This document shows, piece by piece, positions 5,594 to 12,565 of a DNA stretch of 14,829 bases (position 1 is its first letter; each line of letters begins with the position of its first letter). Under the pieces are notes generated by a model. It did no database searches. It was not told the origin of the DNA and saw nothing but the letters and a program-made list of their open reading frames with translations. Source of the DNA: JBHIEE01 sp046760445 (GTDB lineage: Bacteria; Acidobacteriota; Aminicenantia; JdFR-78); the NCBI GenBank assembly GCA_046760445.1, contig JBHIEE010000071.1, forward strand, positions 1 through 14,829, read 5' to 3'. A program made the position numbers and the translations under genes.

Positions 5594-6136
5594 TTATTTC
5601 TCAATTCCTTTTCGGGCTTTTATTCCTTGATGATAATAATGTTTTATTTCCTTCATTTCAGTCACTAAATCCGCTCGGTCAATAATTGCCTGAGGAGCAT
5701 ACCGACCAGTAAGGATTAATTCTACATCTTCAGGCTTTTGTTCAATAAATTTAATTACTTCCTCCTCAGTGAGAATATTAAAATATAAAGCGACATTTAT
5801 TTCATCTAGGATAATTATTTCATATTTGCCAGAAAGCATTGCCTGACGGCATTTTTTTAGTCCTTCTCGGGCTCGCTTGATATCTTCCTTGTCTGGATTG
5901 TGGTGGACATGAATAAACCCTTTTCTACCGAATTGTTCAATAGTAATATGAGGAGAGAGATTCTTTATTCCTTTTAATTCTCCATAGGGCTGACCTTTGA
6001 GGAATTGGCCAATATATGTTCTGTAATTGTGTCCTGCTGCTCGGAGAGCTAATCCTAAAGCTGCTGTGGTTTTACCCTTGCCGTTTCCTGTATAAACCTG
6101 AATATATCCTCTATTTTTTTTAAGGTTATTTACCAT
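5594..6136 (-). CDS. cobO: Corrinoid adenosyltransferase (CobA/BtuR type)
   Basis: A 180-residue cytosolic enzyme that moves the 5'-deoxyadenosyl group of ATP onto cob(I)alamin or cobinamide. The P-loop is T-G-N-G-K-G-K-T-T-A-A (16-26). Other family motifs are I-I-L-D-E-I-N-V-A-L (108-117), T-G-R-Y-A-P (143-148), D-L-V-T-E-M (156-161) and the C-terminal G-I-K-A-R-K-G-I-E (171-179). The length is typical. The start is ATG 6134-6136, 25 bases after the predicted transcription start; upstream AGAAG is a weak site. Apart from the tetrapyrrole genes at the left end of the window there are no other cobalamin genes, so it may serve salvage of imported corrinoids or provide coenzyme for B12-dependent enzymes elsewhere. 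Confidence 0.95.
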   Translation of the reverse strand: MVNNLKKNRGYIQVYTGNGKGKTTAALGLALRAAGHNYRTYIGQFLKGQPYGELKGIKNLSPHITIEQFGRKGFIHVHHNPDKEDIKRAREGLKKCRQAMLSGKYEIIILDEINVALYFNILTEEEVIKFIEQKPEDVELILTGRYAPQAIIDRADLVTEMKEIKHYYHQGIKARKGIEK

Positions 6137-6167
6137 CTTCTAATTTTTAGATTAACTGTTCAGATTA

Positions 6168-6196
6168 ACTATATTGAATTTAGCAATATTAGTCAA
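6168..6196 (-). promoter_or_regulatory. Promoter of cobO
   Basis: On the minus strand TTGACT (6191-6196), 17 bases, then TATAGT (6168-6173). The start would be near 6161, giving a leader too short for a cobalamin riboswitch. It is divergent from the next promoter, with only 12 bases between the two -35 boxes. Confidence 0.65.
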
Positions 6197-6208
6197 GGCA
6201 GGCTTTAG

Positions 6209-6237
6209 TTGACAAATTATTTGAGAAGAAATAAAAT
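6209..6237 (+). promoter_or_regulatory. Promoter of the DUF2249-like gene
   Basis: TTGACA (6209-6214), 17 bases, then TAAAAT (6232-6237). The start is expected near 6244, only about 11 bases before the ATG and at the GGAG Shine-Dalgarno site itself. Confidence 0.65.
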
Positions 6238-6254
6238 TCTTATGGAGAAAGAGA

Positions 6255-6554
6255 ATGGAACAAAGGGAAAAAGAAGGAAAAGAAATAAAGTTGGACCTAA
6301 GAAAAAATACTCTTCCTGAAAATTTAAAAATAGTTCATGAAAGGTTAAATTCATTAGGTCCTTGGGATATTTTAATAACTATTTCGGATTATGATCCTGA
6401 ATTAATCTTTGAAGAAATAAATTTTTTACTCCCTGGTTTATGGAAATTTGAAAAACATTTGAATCAGGAAGGAGTGTGGGAAGCAAAATGGAGATTGAAT
6501 CCGATGCTTCCTTTTCCTTGGATAGAGGAGAAAGTAAGGTTCATTGAAAAATAA
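6255..6554 (+). CDS. Small DUF2249-like protein
   Basis: A 99-residue soluble protein. Its pattern L-D-L-R (14-17), then L-P-E-N-L-K-I-V-H-E-R-L-N-S-L-G, then I-T-I-S-D-Y-D-P-E-L, an L-P-G-L-W-K-F segment and a final V-W-E-A-K-W-R matches the spacing of DUF2249 domains (D-[VL]-R, P-x2-R/K-H-x2-I, D-H-D-P, P-G-x-F/W-x-W, W-x-V). These are relatives of the TusA sulphur-carrier fold with uncertain roles, often near nitrogen- or sulphur-metabolism genes. The usual D-H-D-P is D-Y-D-P here. There is no cysteine, so a sulphur-carrier role of the TusA type is unlikely. GGAG seven bases before ATG supports the start. It is a single-gene unit, divergent from cobO. The family call rests on pattern only. 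Confidence 0.55.
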   Translation: MEQREKEGKEIKLDLRKNTLPENLKIVHERLNSLGPWDILITISDYDPELIFEEINFLLPGLWKFEKHLNQEGVWEAKWRLNPMLPFPWIEEKVRFIEK

Positions 6555-6644
6555 AATTGTCAGCTATCTAAGCAAATAAGCTTTTTAATCCATTTTAATA
6601 TTCTCAAGAGTGCTGTTTGTGCCACCTGGGTAAGGTAAGTTGTA

Positions 6645-6673
6645 TTGACAATAATTAGAATATGATTTATATT
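6645..6673 (+). promoter_or_regulatory. Promoter of the pilus/secretion operon
   Basis: TTGACA (6645-6650), 17 bases, then TATATT (6668-6673). Transcription should start around 6680, only 8-10 bases before ATG 6689, and no Shine-Dalgarno sequence fits in that space, so the first gene would have a nearly leaderless mRNA. Confidence 0.7.
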
Positions 6674-6688
6674 TCAACATAGAATAAA

Positions 6689-7888
6689 ATGCCTTATTAT
6701 TTATGTAAATTATCAACAGAGGAGGGCAAAATTATTTCTACTTCTTATCTGGCTGGTTCCAGAGAAGAAGCAAAGAAATATTTCGAAAATAATGGATTTT
6801 GCGTCCTCGGAGTAAAAAAAGACTGGAAGCAGATTAATCTCTCTTTAGTCAGAAAGATCAAAGACGGTGATTTTATTATGTTTAATCAGGAATTAGTTGC
6901 TCTCTTAAAAGCTGGTTATCCTATTCACAGAGCTTTAGAGACGATTATTCAAAGAGTGAAAAAGATTAATTTAAAGGAATTATTATTAAAGATTAGAGAA
7001 GAAGTAAAAGACGGTAAGTCCTTATCAGAAGCTTTTTCTCATTATGGTCAACCTTTTTCTAAGATTTACCCCGTGGCTCTCTTAGCTGGAGAAAAAAGTG
7101 GGAGCTTGGAGACTTCTATTAGTCGATTCATTAACTATTCAAAGACTATTTCTCAAACCAAAAAGAAAATCAAGTCTGCTCTGACTTACCCAACTCTTTT
7201 GATCATTTTTTCCTTACTCCTGTTAGGGATTATATTCAATTTTGTTCTACCTCGATTTTCGAGCTTTTATAGGGACTTTGAAGCTGAACTCCCAGCCTTA
7301 ACAAGATTTTTAATAGTTTTTTCCAGTTTCTTAGAAAGAAATATTGTCTATTTTCTCATTGGGAGTTTTTTAATAATAATATTTTATTTTCGATTAAAAA
7401 AAACAGAAAAAGGCATCCTATTGTTAGACAATTTAAAACTGAAAATTCCCTATGCTTCTACTTTCTGGATTGAATCAACTATCTCTCTTTTCTGTCGAAC
7501 TTTAAGTCTTCTTTTAGCTGGGGGAATTCCTTTGGTTTCTTCGATTGAGATTGCTCGGGAGTCGGTAACTAATAAATATTTAGGGAAAAGAATGGAGCAT
7601 TTATCCGAATCAATTAAAAATGGAGAAAGCCTTACCAATTCTCTGGCTAAAACAGAGTTTTTTCCTCCTCTCTCCTTGGATATGATTAGAGTAGGAGAGA
7701 CATCAGCTGCTTTACCCGAGATGCTTGCGGAGGTAGCTGATTTTTATGATCAGAAAATTGAGACCAGAATTTCCACTCTCGTTTCCCTGATAGAGCCGGT
7801 AGTAATTATATTTATGGGTCTTTTAATTGCCGGGATGCTACTTTCTGTTTATTTGCCTATATTTAATGTAGTGAGGATTGCCGGATGA
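6689..7888 (+). CDS. gspF: Type II secretion / type IV pilus inner-membrane platform protein (GspF/PilC)
   Basis: A 399-residue polytopic protein of usual length with two T2SSF domains, about residues 63-186 and 264-386. Each has the cytoplasmic four-helix part: F-N-Q-E-L-V-A-L-L-K-A-G-Y-P-I (65-79), and L-F-C-R-T-L-S-L-L-L-A-G-G-I-P-L (267-282). G-E-K-S-G-S-L (134-140) and G-E-T-S-A-A-L (336-342) are the paired family motifs. Membrane segments lie near 168-188, 217-235 and 368-392. It forms the inner-membrane base on which the ATPase acts during pilus or pseudopilus assembly. It is the first gene of the operon, with a promoter directly upstream, and its stop overlaps the ATPase start (ATGA). 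Confidence 0.95.
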   Translation: MPYYLCKLSTEEGKIISTSYLAGSREEAKKYFENNGFCVLGVKKDWKQINLSLVRKIKDGDFIMFNQELVALLKAGYPIHRALETIIQRVKKINLKELLLKIREEVKDGKSLSEAFSHYGQPFSKIYPVALLAGEKSGSLETSISRFINYSKTISQTKKKIKSALTYPTLLIIFSLLLLGIIFNFVLPRFSSFYRDFEAELPALTRFLIVFSSFLERNIVYFLIGSFLIIIFYFRLKKTEKGILLLDNLKLKIPYASTFWIESTISLFCRTLSLLLAGGIPLVSSIEIARESVTNKYLGKRMEHLSESIKNGESLTNSLAKTEFFPPLSLDMIRVGETSAALPEMLAEVADFYDQKIETRISTLVSLIEPVVIIFMGLLIAGMLLSVYLPIFNVVRIAG

Positions 7889-9492
7889 AAAAAAGAGATG
7901 AATTTACAAACAATTTTCTTCCTGAAGAAGAAGTTAAGAAACTTGCCCAGAGATACGGTGTTCCTTATATTGATTTATCTAATTATTTGCTTAATTCGGA
8001 GTATATTCGTTCGTTTCCGGCTGAATTTTTATATCGGGCTAGTTTTATTCCTTTGAAAGAAAATAAAGACATAATTGAAATTGCTATCGTCGATCCTTCT
8101 GATTTAAAAGCAATTGACAGTATTGAGCAATTTCTGGGTAAAAAAGTAAAAGTATTTGCTGCTTCAAAGAGAGCGATTCAAGAAGCCTTGAGAAAAAGTG
8201 AAGTAGCCATGGAAGTATTAAAAGAAGCAACCGAGGGTTTTATTCTTCAGGTAGTAGAAAGGGAAGGCGAAGAGGAAGAGGTAATTTCAATTGAGAAATT
8301 AGCTGACCAGGATGGCTCAATAATTAAGCTGGTTAATTCAATCATCTTTACTGCTGTTCAAAAAAGAGCAAGTGATATTCATATTGAATCTCGAGGGGGA
8401 GAAGTAATCATTAAGTATAGAATTGATGGAGTACTGAGTCAGACAACGGACCCCGTAGATAAGAGATTTCAATCTCCTATTATTTCTCGAATAAAAGTTA
8501 TGTCTGATCTTGATATTGCTGAAAGAAGAGTTCCTCAGGACGGTAGATTTAGATTGAAAATAAAGGATAAAACAATAGATTTTAGAGTTTCGATTATGCC
8601 CAGTATTTATGGTGAAGATGCGGTTATTAGAATTCTTGACAAAGAGATGATTACAGAAGCTTTGACTGAGTTAAAATTAGATCTTTTAGGATTTTCAGAG
8701 GATGTCTTAAAAAAATTCAGAAGATATATTACCCAACCCTATGGAATGATTTTGGTTACTGGCCCCACAGGAAGCGGTAAAACCACTACCTTGTATGCTG
8801 CTTTGAATGAGATTAAGAGCCCGGAAGATAAAATTATTACAATAGAAGACCCAGTCGAATATCAGATAAAAGGAATCACCCAGATTCCAGTTAACGAAAA
8901 AAAGGGACTAACTTTTGCCCGGGGTCTCCGATCTATTTTGAGGCATGATCCAGATAAAATAATGGTTGGGGAAATTCGGGATCCAGAAACAGCTCAGATA
9001 GCTATTCAGTCAGCTCTAACTGGTCATCTGGTGTTTACCACAGTTCATGCCAATAATGTTTTTGATGTTATTGGTCGATTCTTGCATATGAAAGTTGATC
9101 CTTACAGTTTTATTTCTGGTTTGAATTGTATTTTAGCTCAAAGGTTGGTGAGAATTCTTTGCCCTCGGTGTAAAGTTCCTGTTAAATATAACGATCAGAC
9201 TTTAGTTGAATCTGGACTTGATCCCAAGATTTACCGTGACCATATTTTCTACGAAGTTAAAGGATGTGGAGAATGTAATTGGACAGGTTACCGTGGAAGA
9301 ACAGCTATTGCTGAACTATTGGAATTGTCTGATATAATTCGAGAAATGATTTTAGACAGAAAGCCTCTCTCTGAGGTTAAAAAGAGAGCTAAACAAGAAG
9401 GGATGATTTCCTTGAGAGAAGTTGGAGTACAAAAATTATTAGAGGGTATTACCAGTTTAAAAGAATTGAACAAAGTTACTTTTGTGGAGTAA
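7885..9492 (+). CDS. gspE: Pilus / type II secretion assembly ATPase (GspE/PilB)
   Basis: A 535-residue cytosolic hexameric ATPase that drives addition of pilin or pseudopilin subunits. The N-terminal domain (about 1-110) contains G-V-P-Y-I-D-L (25-31) but starts late, and I do not see the full c-di-GMP-binding MshEN motif. The catalytic domain has Walker A G-P-T-G-S-G-K-T-T (293-301), Asp box I-T-I-E-D-P-V-E-Y, Walker B around D-K-I-M-V-G-E-I-R-D (357-366), and His box G-H-L-V-F-T-T-V-H-A-N. A tetracysteine zinc site, C426-x2-C429 and C461-x2-C464, is intact, which is typical of assembly (not retraction) ATPases. Its start codon overlaps the gspF stop by four bases, so translation is coupled. 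Confidence 0.96.
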   Translation: MKKRDEFTNNFLPEEEVKKLAQRYGVPYIDLSNYLLNSEYIRSFPAEFLYRASFIPLKENKDIIEIAIVDPSDLKAIDSIEQFLGKKVKVFAASKRAIQEALRKSEVAMEVLKEATEGFILQVVEREGEEEEVISIEKLADQDGSIIKLVNSIIFTAVQKRASDIHIESRGGEVIIKYRIDGVLSQTTDPVDKRFQSPIISRIKVMSDLDIAERRVPQDGRFRLKIKDKTIDFRVSIMPSIYGEDAVIRILDKEMITEALTELKLDLLGFSEDVLKKFRRYITQPYGMILVTGPTGSGKTTTLYAALNEIKSPEDKIITIEDPVEYQIKGITQIPVNEKKGLTFARGLRSILRHDPDKIMVGEIRDPETAQIAIQSALTGHLVFTTVHANNVFDVIGRFLHMKVDPYSFISGLNCILAQRLVRILCPRCKVPVKYNDQTLVESGLDPKIYRDHIFYEVKGCGECNWTGYRGRTAIAELLELSDIIREMILDRKPLSEVKKRAKQEGMISLREVGVQKLLEGITSLKELNKVTFVE

Positions 9493-9510
9493 TATTTAAT
9501 CCACTAAACA

Positions 9511-10464
9511 ATGAAAAACCTCGTCTTATTTATGAAGAATTTTTTTTCTCAATTGCCTTTTCCTGAAATTTCAATTTATTTCTCTGCTAATTATCTGGCT
9601 GGGATTAAGGTTGATCGAAAGGAGAAATTTTTAAAAGACTACTTTGTTTTTCCTTTTGAGAGAGGAATAATTGAACCTTCATTTATAGAAGAAAATATAA
9701 AAGATAAACTTTCTGTGAAAGAGAAAATCCGAGAAGGAATAAACAAATTAAATCCCTCTTCCAATAAACTGTCACTTTTAATTCCTGAGACAAGTGTTAA
9801 AGTTTTTTTATTGAATTTTGGATCTCTTCCCTCGAGAAAAGAAGAAACTGAGGAACTGGTTTTATGGAGAGTAAAAAAACAAATTCCTATACCCAAGGAA
9901 AGTGTTAGATTTGCTTGGCAGCAAATTAAATCTAATAATCAGATCAAAGTAATTGTTATGGCTGGTAGTGAGAAGGTAATTGCTCAATATGAGAATTTTT
10001 TCTCTGAATTAGGTTTTCAAGTAAAATTAATCGAAAGCTCTATTTTTAATCTTTTAAATATAATCCGAGATAAATTAGAAGGGAATACCTTATTAATAAA
10101 CCTCGAAAAGTCTTATTTAACTTTACTTGGGTTAACTCCTTTTGAAATTGTAATTTATCGGGTGAAGTCAATCTTGCCTTCAGGAAAGGAGGAGGTTTTC
10201 AGAGAAATTAGTAATACGCTTAAATTCTTAGGAGATAAGGCTGAGATAGAAATTAACTCTTTCTGGGTAAGGGCAGTTAGTTCTAATAATACGCAAGATT
10301 GGTTAAGAGAATTGTATAAAGAATTCTCTGTACCAGTGAATATAATAGATCCTTTTCAGCAACTCCAATTTTCTGATTCATCATTTGAAGAGATTAGCCT
10401 TCAAGAAAAACAGATTTTATTACCTTTGATTGGACAAACATTATGGAAAGATTCCAAACTTTAA
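9511..10464 (+). CDS. pilM: PilM-like pilus assembly protein (degenerate actin-like fold)
   Basis: A 317-residue soluble protein in the place where pilM sits. Segments such as L-S-L-L-I-P-E-T-S-V-K, E-E-L-V-L-W-R-V-K-K-Q-I-P-I-P, and L-L-I-N-L-E-K-S-Y-L-T-L-L-G (about 194-208) follow the PilM/GspL cytoplasmic pattern. PilM normally binds the PilN N-terminus and links the ATPase to the alignment complex. The nucleotide-binding signatures of PilM (G-I-D-I-G-x-S near the start, and D-I-G-x-x-x-T in the middle) are not preserved: the start reads P-E-I-S-I-Y-F-S-A-N-Y, so ATP binding may be lost. The next gene begins 22 bases before its stop and codes for a PilN-like protein, supporting the assignment. 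ATG 9511 lacks a clear ribosome site; ATG 9532 is an alternative. Confidence 0.7.
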   Translation: MKNLVLFMKNFFSQLPFPEISIYFSANYLAGIKVDRKEKFLKDYFVFPFERGIIEPSFIEENIKDKLSVKEKIREGINKLNPSSNKLSLLIPETSVKVFLLNFGSLPSRKEETEELVLWRVKKQIPIPKESVRFAWQQIKSNNQIKVIVMAGSEKVIAQYENFFSELGFQVKLIESSIFNLLNIIRDKLEGNTLLINLEKSYLTLLGLTPFEIVIYRVKSILPSGKEEVFREISNTLKFLGDKAEIEINSFWVRAVSSNNTQDWLRELYKEFSVPVNIIDPFQQLQFSDSSFEEISLQEKQILLPLIGQTLWKDSKL

Positions 10465-11009
10465 ATTTAAATTTAGCTAAAAATCCAGTTAAAAATAAAA
10501 GATTCTTTTATTTACTAATTTGTGTGCTTATTCCTTTAATTTTAATTGTTCTTGGATTAAATATAATCAAGTTTCTTGAATATTTTCAGAAAGAGAAAGA
10601 GGTAAAACAGAGTATTTTGAGGATAGAGAGAAAATGTAATCGACTTCGTCAGGAAGAGAAGCGTTATTTAGAGCGAATAAAAAATCTTAAGAAAGAAAAT
10701 AAGGAAAAAGTAGAATTAATAAACGAGTTAATCTTTAAAAAAAGTTTTTCTTGGACTTCTCTTTTATTTGCTTTGGAGAATTCTATGCTAGGTGATACTA
10801 TTATTTTTTCTCTTAGGCCAGAATTAAGACAATCAGAAGTAAAAGTTAGAATAGAAATAGGAGCAAGAAATATAAATGGGTTATTATCCTTTGTCAATTC
10901 TCTAAAAAAACAGAATTTTCAAAATATTCAAGTCTTAAATGAAAGGAAAGATGAAAAAGGAATTATCTTTTCTACTATATCTTTTAATTTCCCGCGGGAG
11001 ATAAGTTAA
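10443..11009 (+). CDS. pilN: PilN-like inner-membrane alignment protein
   Basis: A 188-residue bitopic protein. The short cytoplasmic start has N-L-N-L-A-K-N-P, close to the I-N-L-L motif that PilN uses to bind PilM. One membrane helix follows at about 22-46, then a coiled coil rich in Lys/Glu (about 50-95), then a small periplasmic ferredoxin-like domain (about 100-188). With PilM and PilO it forms the inner-membrane alignment ring. It overlaps the pilM end by 22 bases. Sequence identity in this family is weak, so the call depends on topology and gene order. GspL C-terminal half is the alternative name. Confidence 0.75.
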   Translation: MERFQTLNLNLAKNPVKNKRFFYLLICVLIPLILIVLGLNIIKFLEYFQKEKEVKQSILRIERKCNRLRQEEKRYLERIKNLKKENKEKVELINELIFKKSFSWTSLLFALENSMLGDTIIFSLRPELRQSEVKVRIEIGARNINGLLSFVNSLKKQNFQNIQVLNERKDEKGIIFSTISFNFPREIS

Positions 11010-11552
11010 TTGTTAGAAGAAAAAGAAAGAAAAGTTGTTGTTTTTTTAATTGGACTCTTCTTAATCAATAGTATTTTTTATTTCATATTCATCAGACATA
11101 AAGAAAATGACTATTTTGATAGTATTGATAAATATACCAATCAAAGAAAAGTTCTTCAGGAACTTACTTTAAAAAAGGAAAATACAAGGAAAGAATGGCT
11201 TAAATGGGTTCATGCAAGAGAAGATATTGCGCAGTTAAGAAAAACTTATTTTTTTGGTTCTCGAGAAGGGATCGTTGAAGTCAGAAAAGAGCTTGAGAAA
11301 ATAGCTCGTCAGGCTAGGGTGAATACAGGAAAAATAGAGTATCGCTATCAGAGTTATGAACAGGAAAAAATCGGTGAGATAGACCTTTCTTTTTCTTTGA
11401 TCAGTAATTATTTCCGGTTAAAGAAGATTATAAAATTAATAGAAGAAATTCCTAAGTTTATAATTTTAGATAAAGTTGATTTTGTAGGTTCTAATCCTAA
11501 GGGAGAAGTGAATATAAGGTTAAATTTATCTGCTTATACAAATGAAGAATAA
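11010..11552 (+). CDS. pilO: PilO-like inner-membrane alignment protein
   Basis: A 180-residue bitopic protein beginning at TTG 11010, directly after the pilN stop. GGGAG nine bases upstream fits this start; the next in-frame ATG would remove the membrane helix. A single helix lies near 8-28, followed by a coiled coil (about 35-90) and a periplasmic alpha/beta domain (about 90-180). The E-I-D-L-S-F-S-L-I-S-N-Y-F-R-L-K-K-I-I segment is typical of PilO/GspM. It pairs with the PilN-like protein. Gene order M-N-O-P is conserved here, which supports the name more than residue identity does. Confidence 0.72.
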   Translation: MLEEKERKVVVFLIGLFLINSIFYFIFIRHKENDYFDSIDKYTNQRKVLQELTLKKENTRKEWLKWVHAREDIAQLRKTYFFGSREGIVEVRKELEKIARQARVNTGKIEYRYQSYEQEKIGEIDLSFSLISNYFRLKKIIKLIEEIPKFIILDKVDFVGSNPKGEVNIRLNLSAYTNEE

Positions 11553-12126
11553 GAAAAATAAAATAACTTGGGTTTTATGGGTTTTGTTTTTATTTTCTAT
11601 TCTTCTAATTGGAGAAGCAAAAGAAAAAGAAAATAAAAATGAGTCTTTAATAAGAAAGGACTTATTATTGCAAAAAAAAGAAAAAAAGAAAATTGGTCCT
11701 TCTAAAAGAAATATTTTTTCTTGGCTTAGTTTGAAAGAACTAAATTTAGAAAAAAGCAGCGTCAGAGAAAAGTTAAAAGGGGTTTCTCCTGGAAAAAAAG
11801 AGTATTTACCAAGCATTAATTATATTGGTTATACTAATTCTCGTCAAAAGATTATAGGAGTGATTATTTTTAATGAGCAGGAAATAGTAGTAGAGGAGGG
11901 CGAGATGCTGGAGGGAGGATGGAAGATAGGAGAAATTACTGAAAAAGAGATAGAAATTTTCGACTCAGATTCCAAGGCAATAAAGATTCCTTTTGAAGAA
12001 GAATTACAAGAGACTGGAAGCTGGAATCAAGAAGCAGGAAGCAAGAAGCAAGAGAAGGAGAATATACAGGAGAAGGAGAATATACAAGAGAAGGAGAATA
12101 TACAAGAGAAGGAGAATATAACATGA
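11542..12126 (+). CDS. pilP: PilP/GspC-like periplasmic protein with a repeat-derived tail
   Basis: A 194-residue protein starting inside the last codons of pilO (11-base overlap). It has a membrane anchor or signal at about 8-24, a Lys-rich linker (25-90), and a beta-rich domain at about 108-165 with I-N-Y-I-G-Y-T, Q-K-I-I-G-V-I-I-F, V-V-E-E-G-E-M-L-E-G-G-W-K-I-G-E-I and a final I-K-I-P-F. This matches the PilP / GspC homology-region layout that contacts the secretin. The last about 35 residues are low complexity: a Gln/Lys/Glu stretch and four Q-E-K-E-N-I repeats encoded by an 18-base tandem repeat. That tail is not part of the family and was probably added by repeat insertion and amplification. 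Confidence 0.7.
   Translation: MKNKKNKITWVLWVLFLFSILLIGEAKEKENKNESLIRKDLLLQKKEKKKIGPSKRNIFSWLSLKELNLEKSSVREKLKGVSPGKKEYLPSINYIGYTNSRQKIIGVIIFNEQEIVVEEGEMLEGGWKIGEITEKEIEIFDSDSKAIKIPFEEELQETGSWNQEAGSKKQEKENIQEKENIQEKENIQEKENIT
12049..12120 (+). repeat. 18-base tandem repeat, four copies
   Basis: Four adjacent copies of CAAGAGAAGGAGAATATA (second copy has one G for A) lie within the end of the pilP-like gene and encode Q-E-K-E-N-I each. The unit is a multiple of three, so copy-number change keeps the frame. A purine-rich GGAAGCAAGAAGC-type stretch precedes it (12008-12048). Confidence 0.9.
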
Positions 12127-12182
12127 TGGGAAATGATATTGTGCCAGTTGATGTCAGAAATAATTCCTCAATGGAAGCTTAG
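12123..12182 (+). CDS. Tiny coupled open frame (19 residues), uncertain
   Basis: ATG 12123 overlaps the TGA of the pilP-like gene (ATGA) and has GGAG, from the last tandem repeat, eight bases upstream. It encodes M-M-G-N-D-I-V-P-V-D-V-R-N-N-S-S-M-E-A and stops at TAG 12182. It may be a translated remnant of the original pilP C-terminus or of a separate gene cut by the repeats. I recognise no family. Confidence 0.25.
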   Translation: MMGNDIVPVDVRNNSSMEA

Positions 12183-12202
12183 GATAAATCAAAATGCAAA
12201 AA

Positions 12203-12296
12203 TCACCTCGTGCTGAGCCCTTCTTCGGGCCGAGCCTCACTTCGACTTCGGCGAGCTCAGCCGAGCCGTGGTGACCTCAGTGGAACCAGGACGAGG
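12203..12296. repeat. GC-rich dispersed repeat with nested hairpins
   Basis: This island differs sharply in base composition from the AT-rich genes around it. GCCC-TTCTTC-GGGC at 12217-12230 forms a hairpin, TCGGCGAGCTCAGCCGA (about 12248-12264) is nearly palindromic, and CCTCGT (12206-12211) pairs with ACGAGG (about 12290-12296). It has words in common with the repeat at 5532-5548. It opens the 383-base stretch without a convincing gene between the pilP-like gene and the secretin. Confidence 0.5.
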
Positions 12297-12315
12297 TCGG
12301 TGCGAAGCAAAGATA

Positions 12316-12454
12316 AAAATGACAGACCAAAAATATAAAAATAGTGCTGCAGTTGAGCGGTGCTGCAGTGCTGCTCATAACTCACCGCAACACTGCAGAA
12401 CTGCAGCACAGCAGCACTTAAAAAAGTTAGTTTTGAGTTTTAATTTGTCATTTT
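12316..12454. repeat. Composite inverted-repeat element (MITE-like)
   Basis: The outer ends AAAATGAC (12316-12323) and GTCATTTT (12447-12454) are inverted repeats. Inside, AGTGCTGC (12343-12350) pairs with GCAGCACT (12411-12418), and GTGCTGCAGT (12360-12369) pairs with ACTGCAGCAC (12400-12409). A cruciform or long hairpin would result. The AT-rich flanks resemble the 167-330 element. Another imperfect inverted repeat with CCACGTGG follows at about 12456-12485. A 79-codon open frame across this region is repeat-derived and not a gene. Confidence 0.6.
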
Positions 12455-12489
12455 GCCACAGTGGTATACCCCACGTGGTGTACCAACTT

Positions 12490-12517
12490 TTGATATTTGA
12501 TTTTTAATTTTTATAGA
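12490..12517 (+). promoter_or_regulatory. Possible promoter of the secretin gene
   Basis: TTGATA (12490-12495), 16 bases, then TATAGA (12512-12517). This is weaker than the other promoters here, but the repeat-rich gap makes a separate promoter plausible. Confidence 0.35.
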
Positions 12518-12525
12518 AGGTAAAG

Positions 12526-12552
12526 CCCAAAAATAGAGCTCGAAATTTTGGG
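12526..12552 (+). promoter_or_regulatory. Leader hairpin just upstream of the secretin ribosome site
   Basis: CCCAAAA (12526-12532) pairs with TTTTGGG (12546-12552) around a 13-base loop. The strong AGGGAGG site begins at 12554, directly after the stem. If transcription starts near 12524 the hairpin would be the 5' end of the mRNA, where it could protect the message or tune access to the ribosome site. Confidence 0.4.
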
Positions 12553-12565
12553 TAGGGAGGTAAAA

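Noticed and set aside
6137..6254. Cobalamin riboswitch upstream of cobO
   Set aside because: The promoter predicts a leader of about 25 bases, and no conserved B12-box is seen.
6560..6590. Intrinsic terminator after the DUF2249-like gene (AAGC...GCTTTTT)
   Set aside because: The stem is only four base pairs, too weak to claim.
11526..11816. 96-codon minus-strand frame opposite the pilP-like gene
   Set aside because: Phe/Ser/Lys-rich antisense of an AAA/GAA-rich gene; no start signal.
12268..12507. 79-codon open frame between pilP and the secretin
   Set aside because: It is made of the inverted repeats themselves and has no plausible ribosome site or protein pattern.
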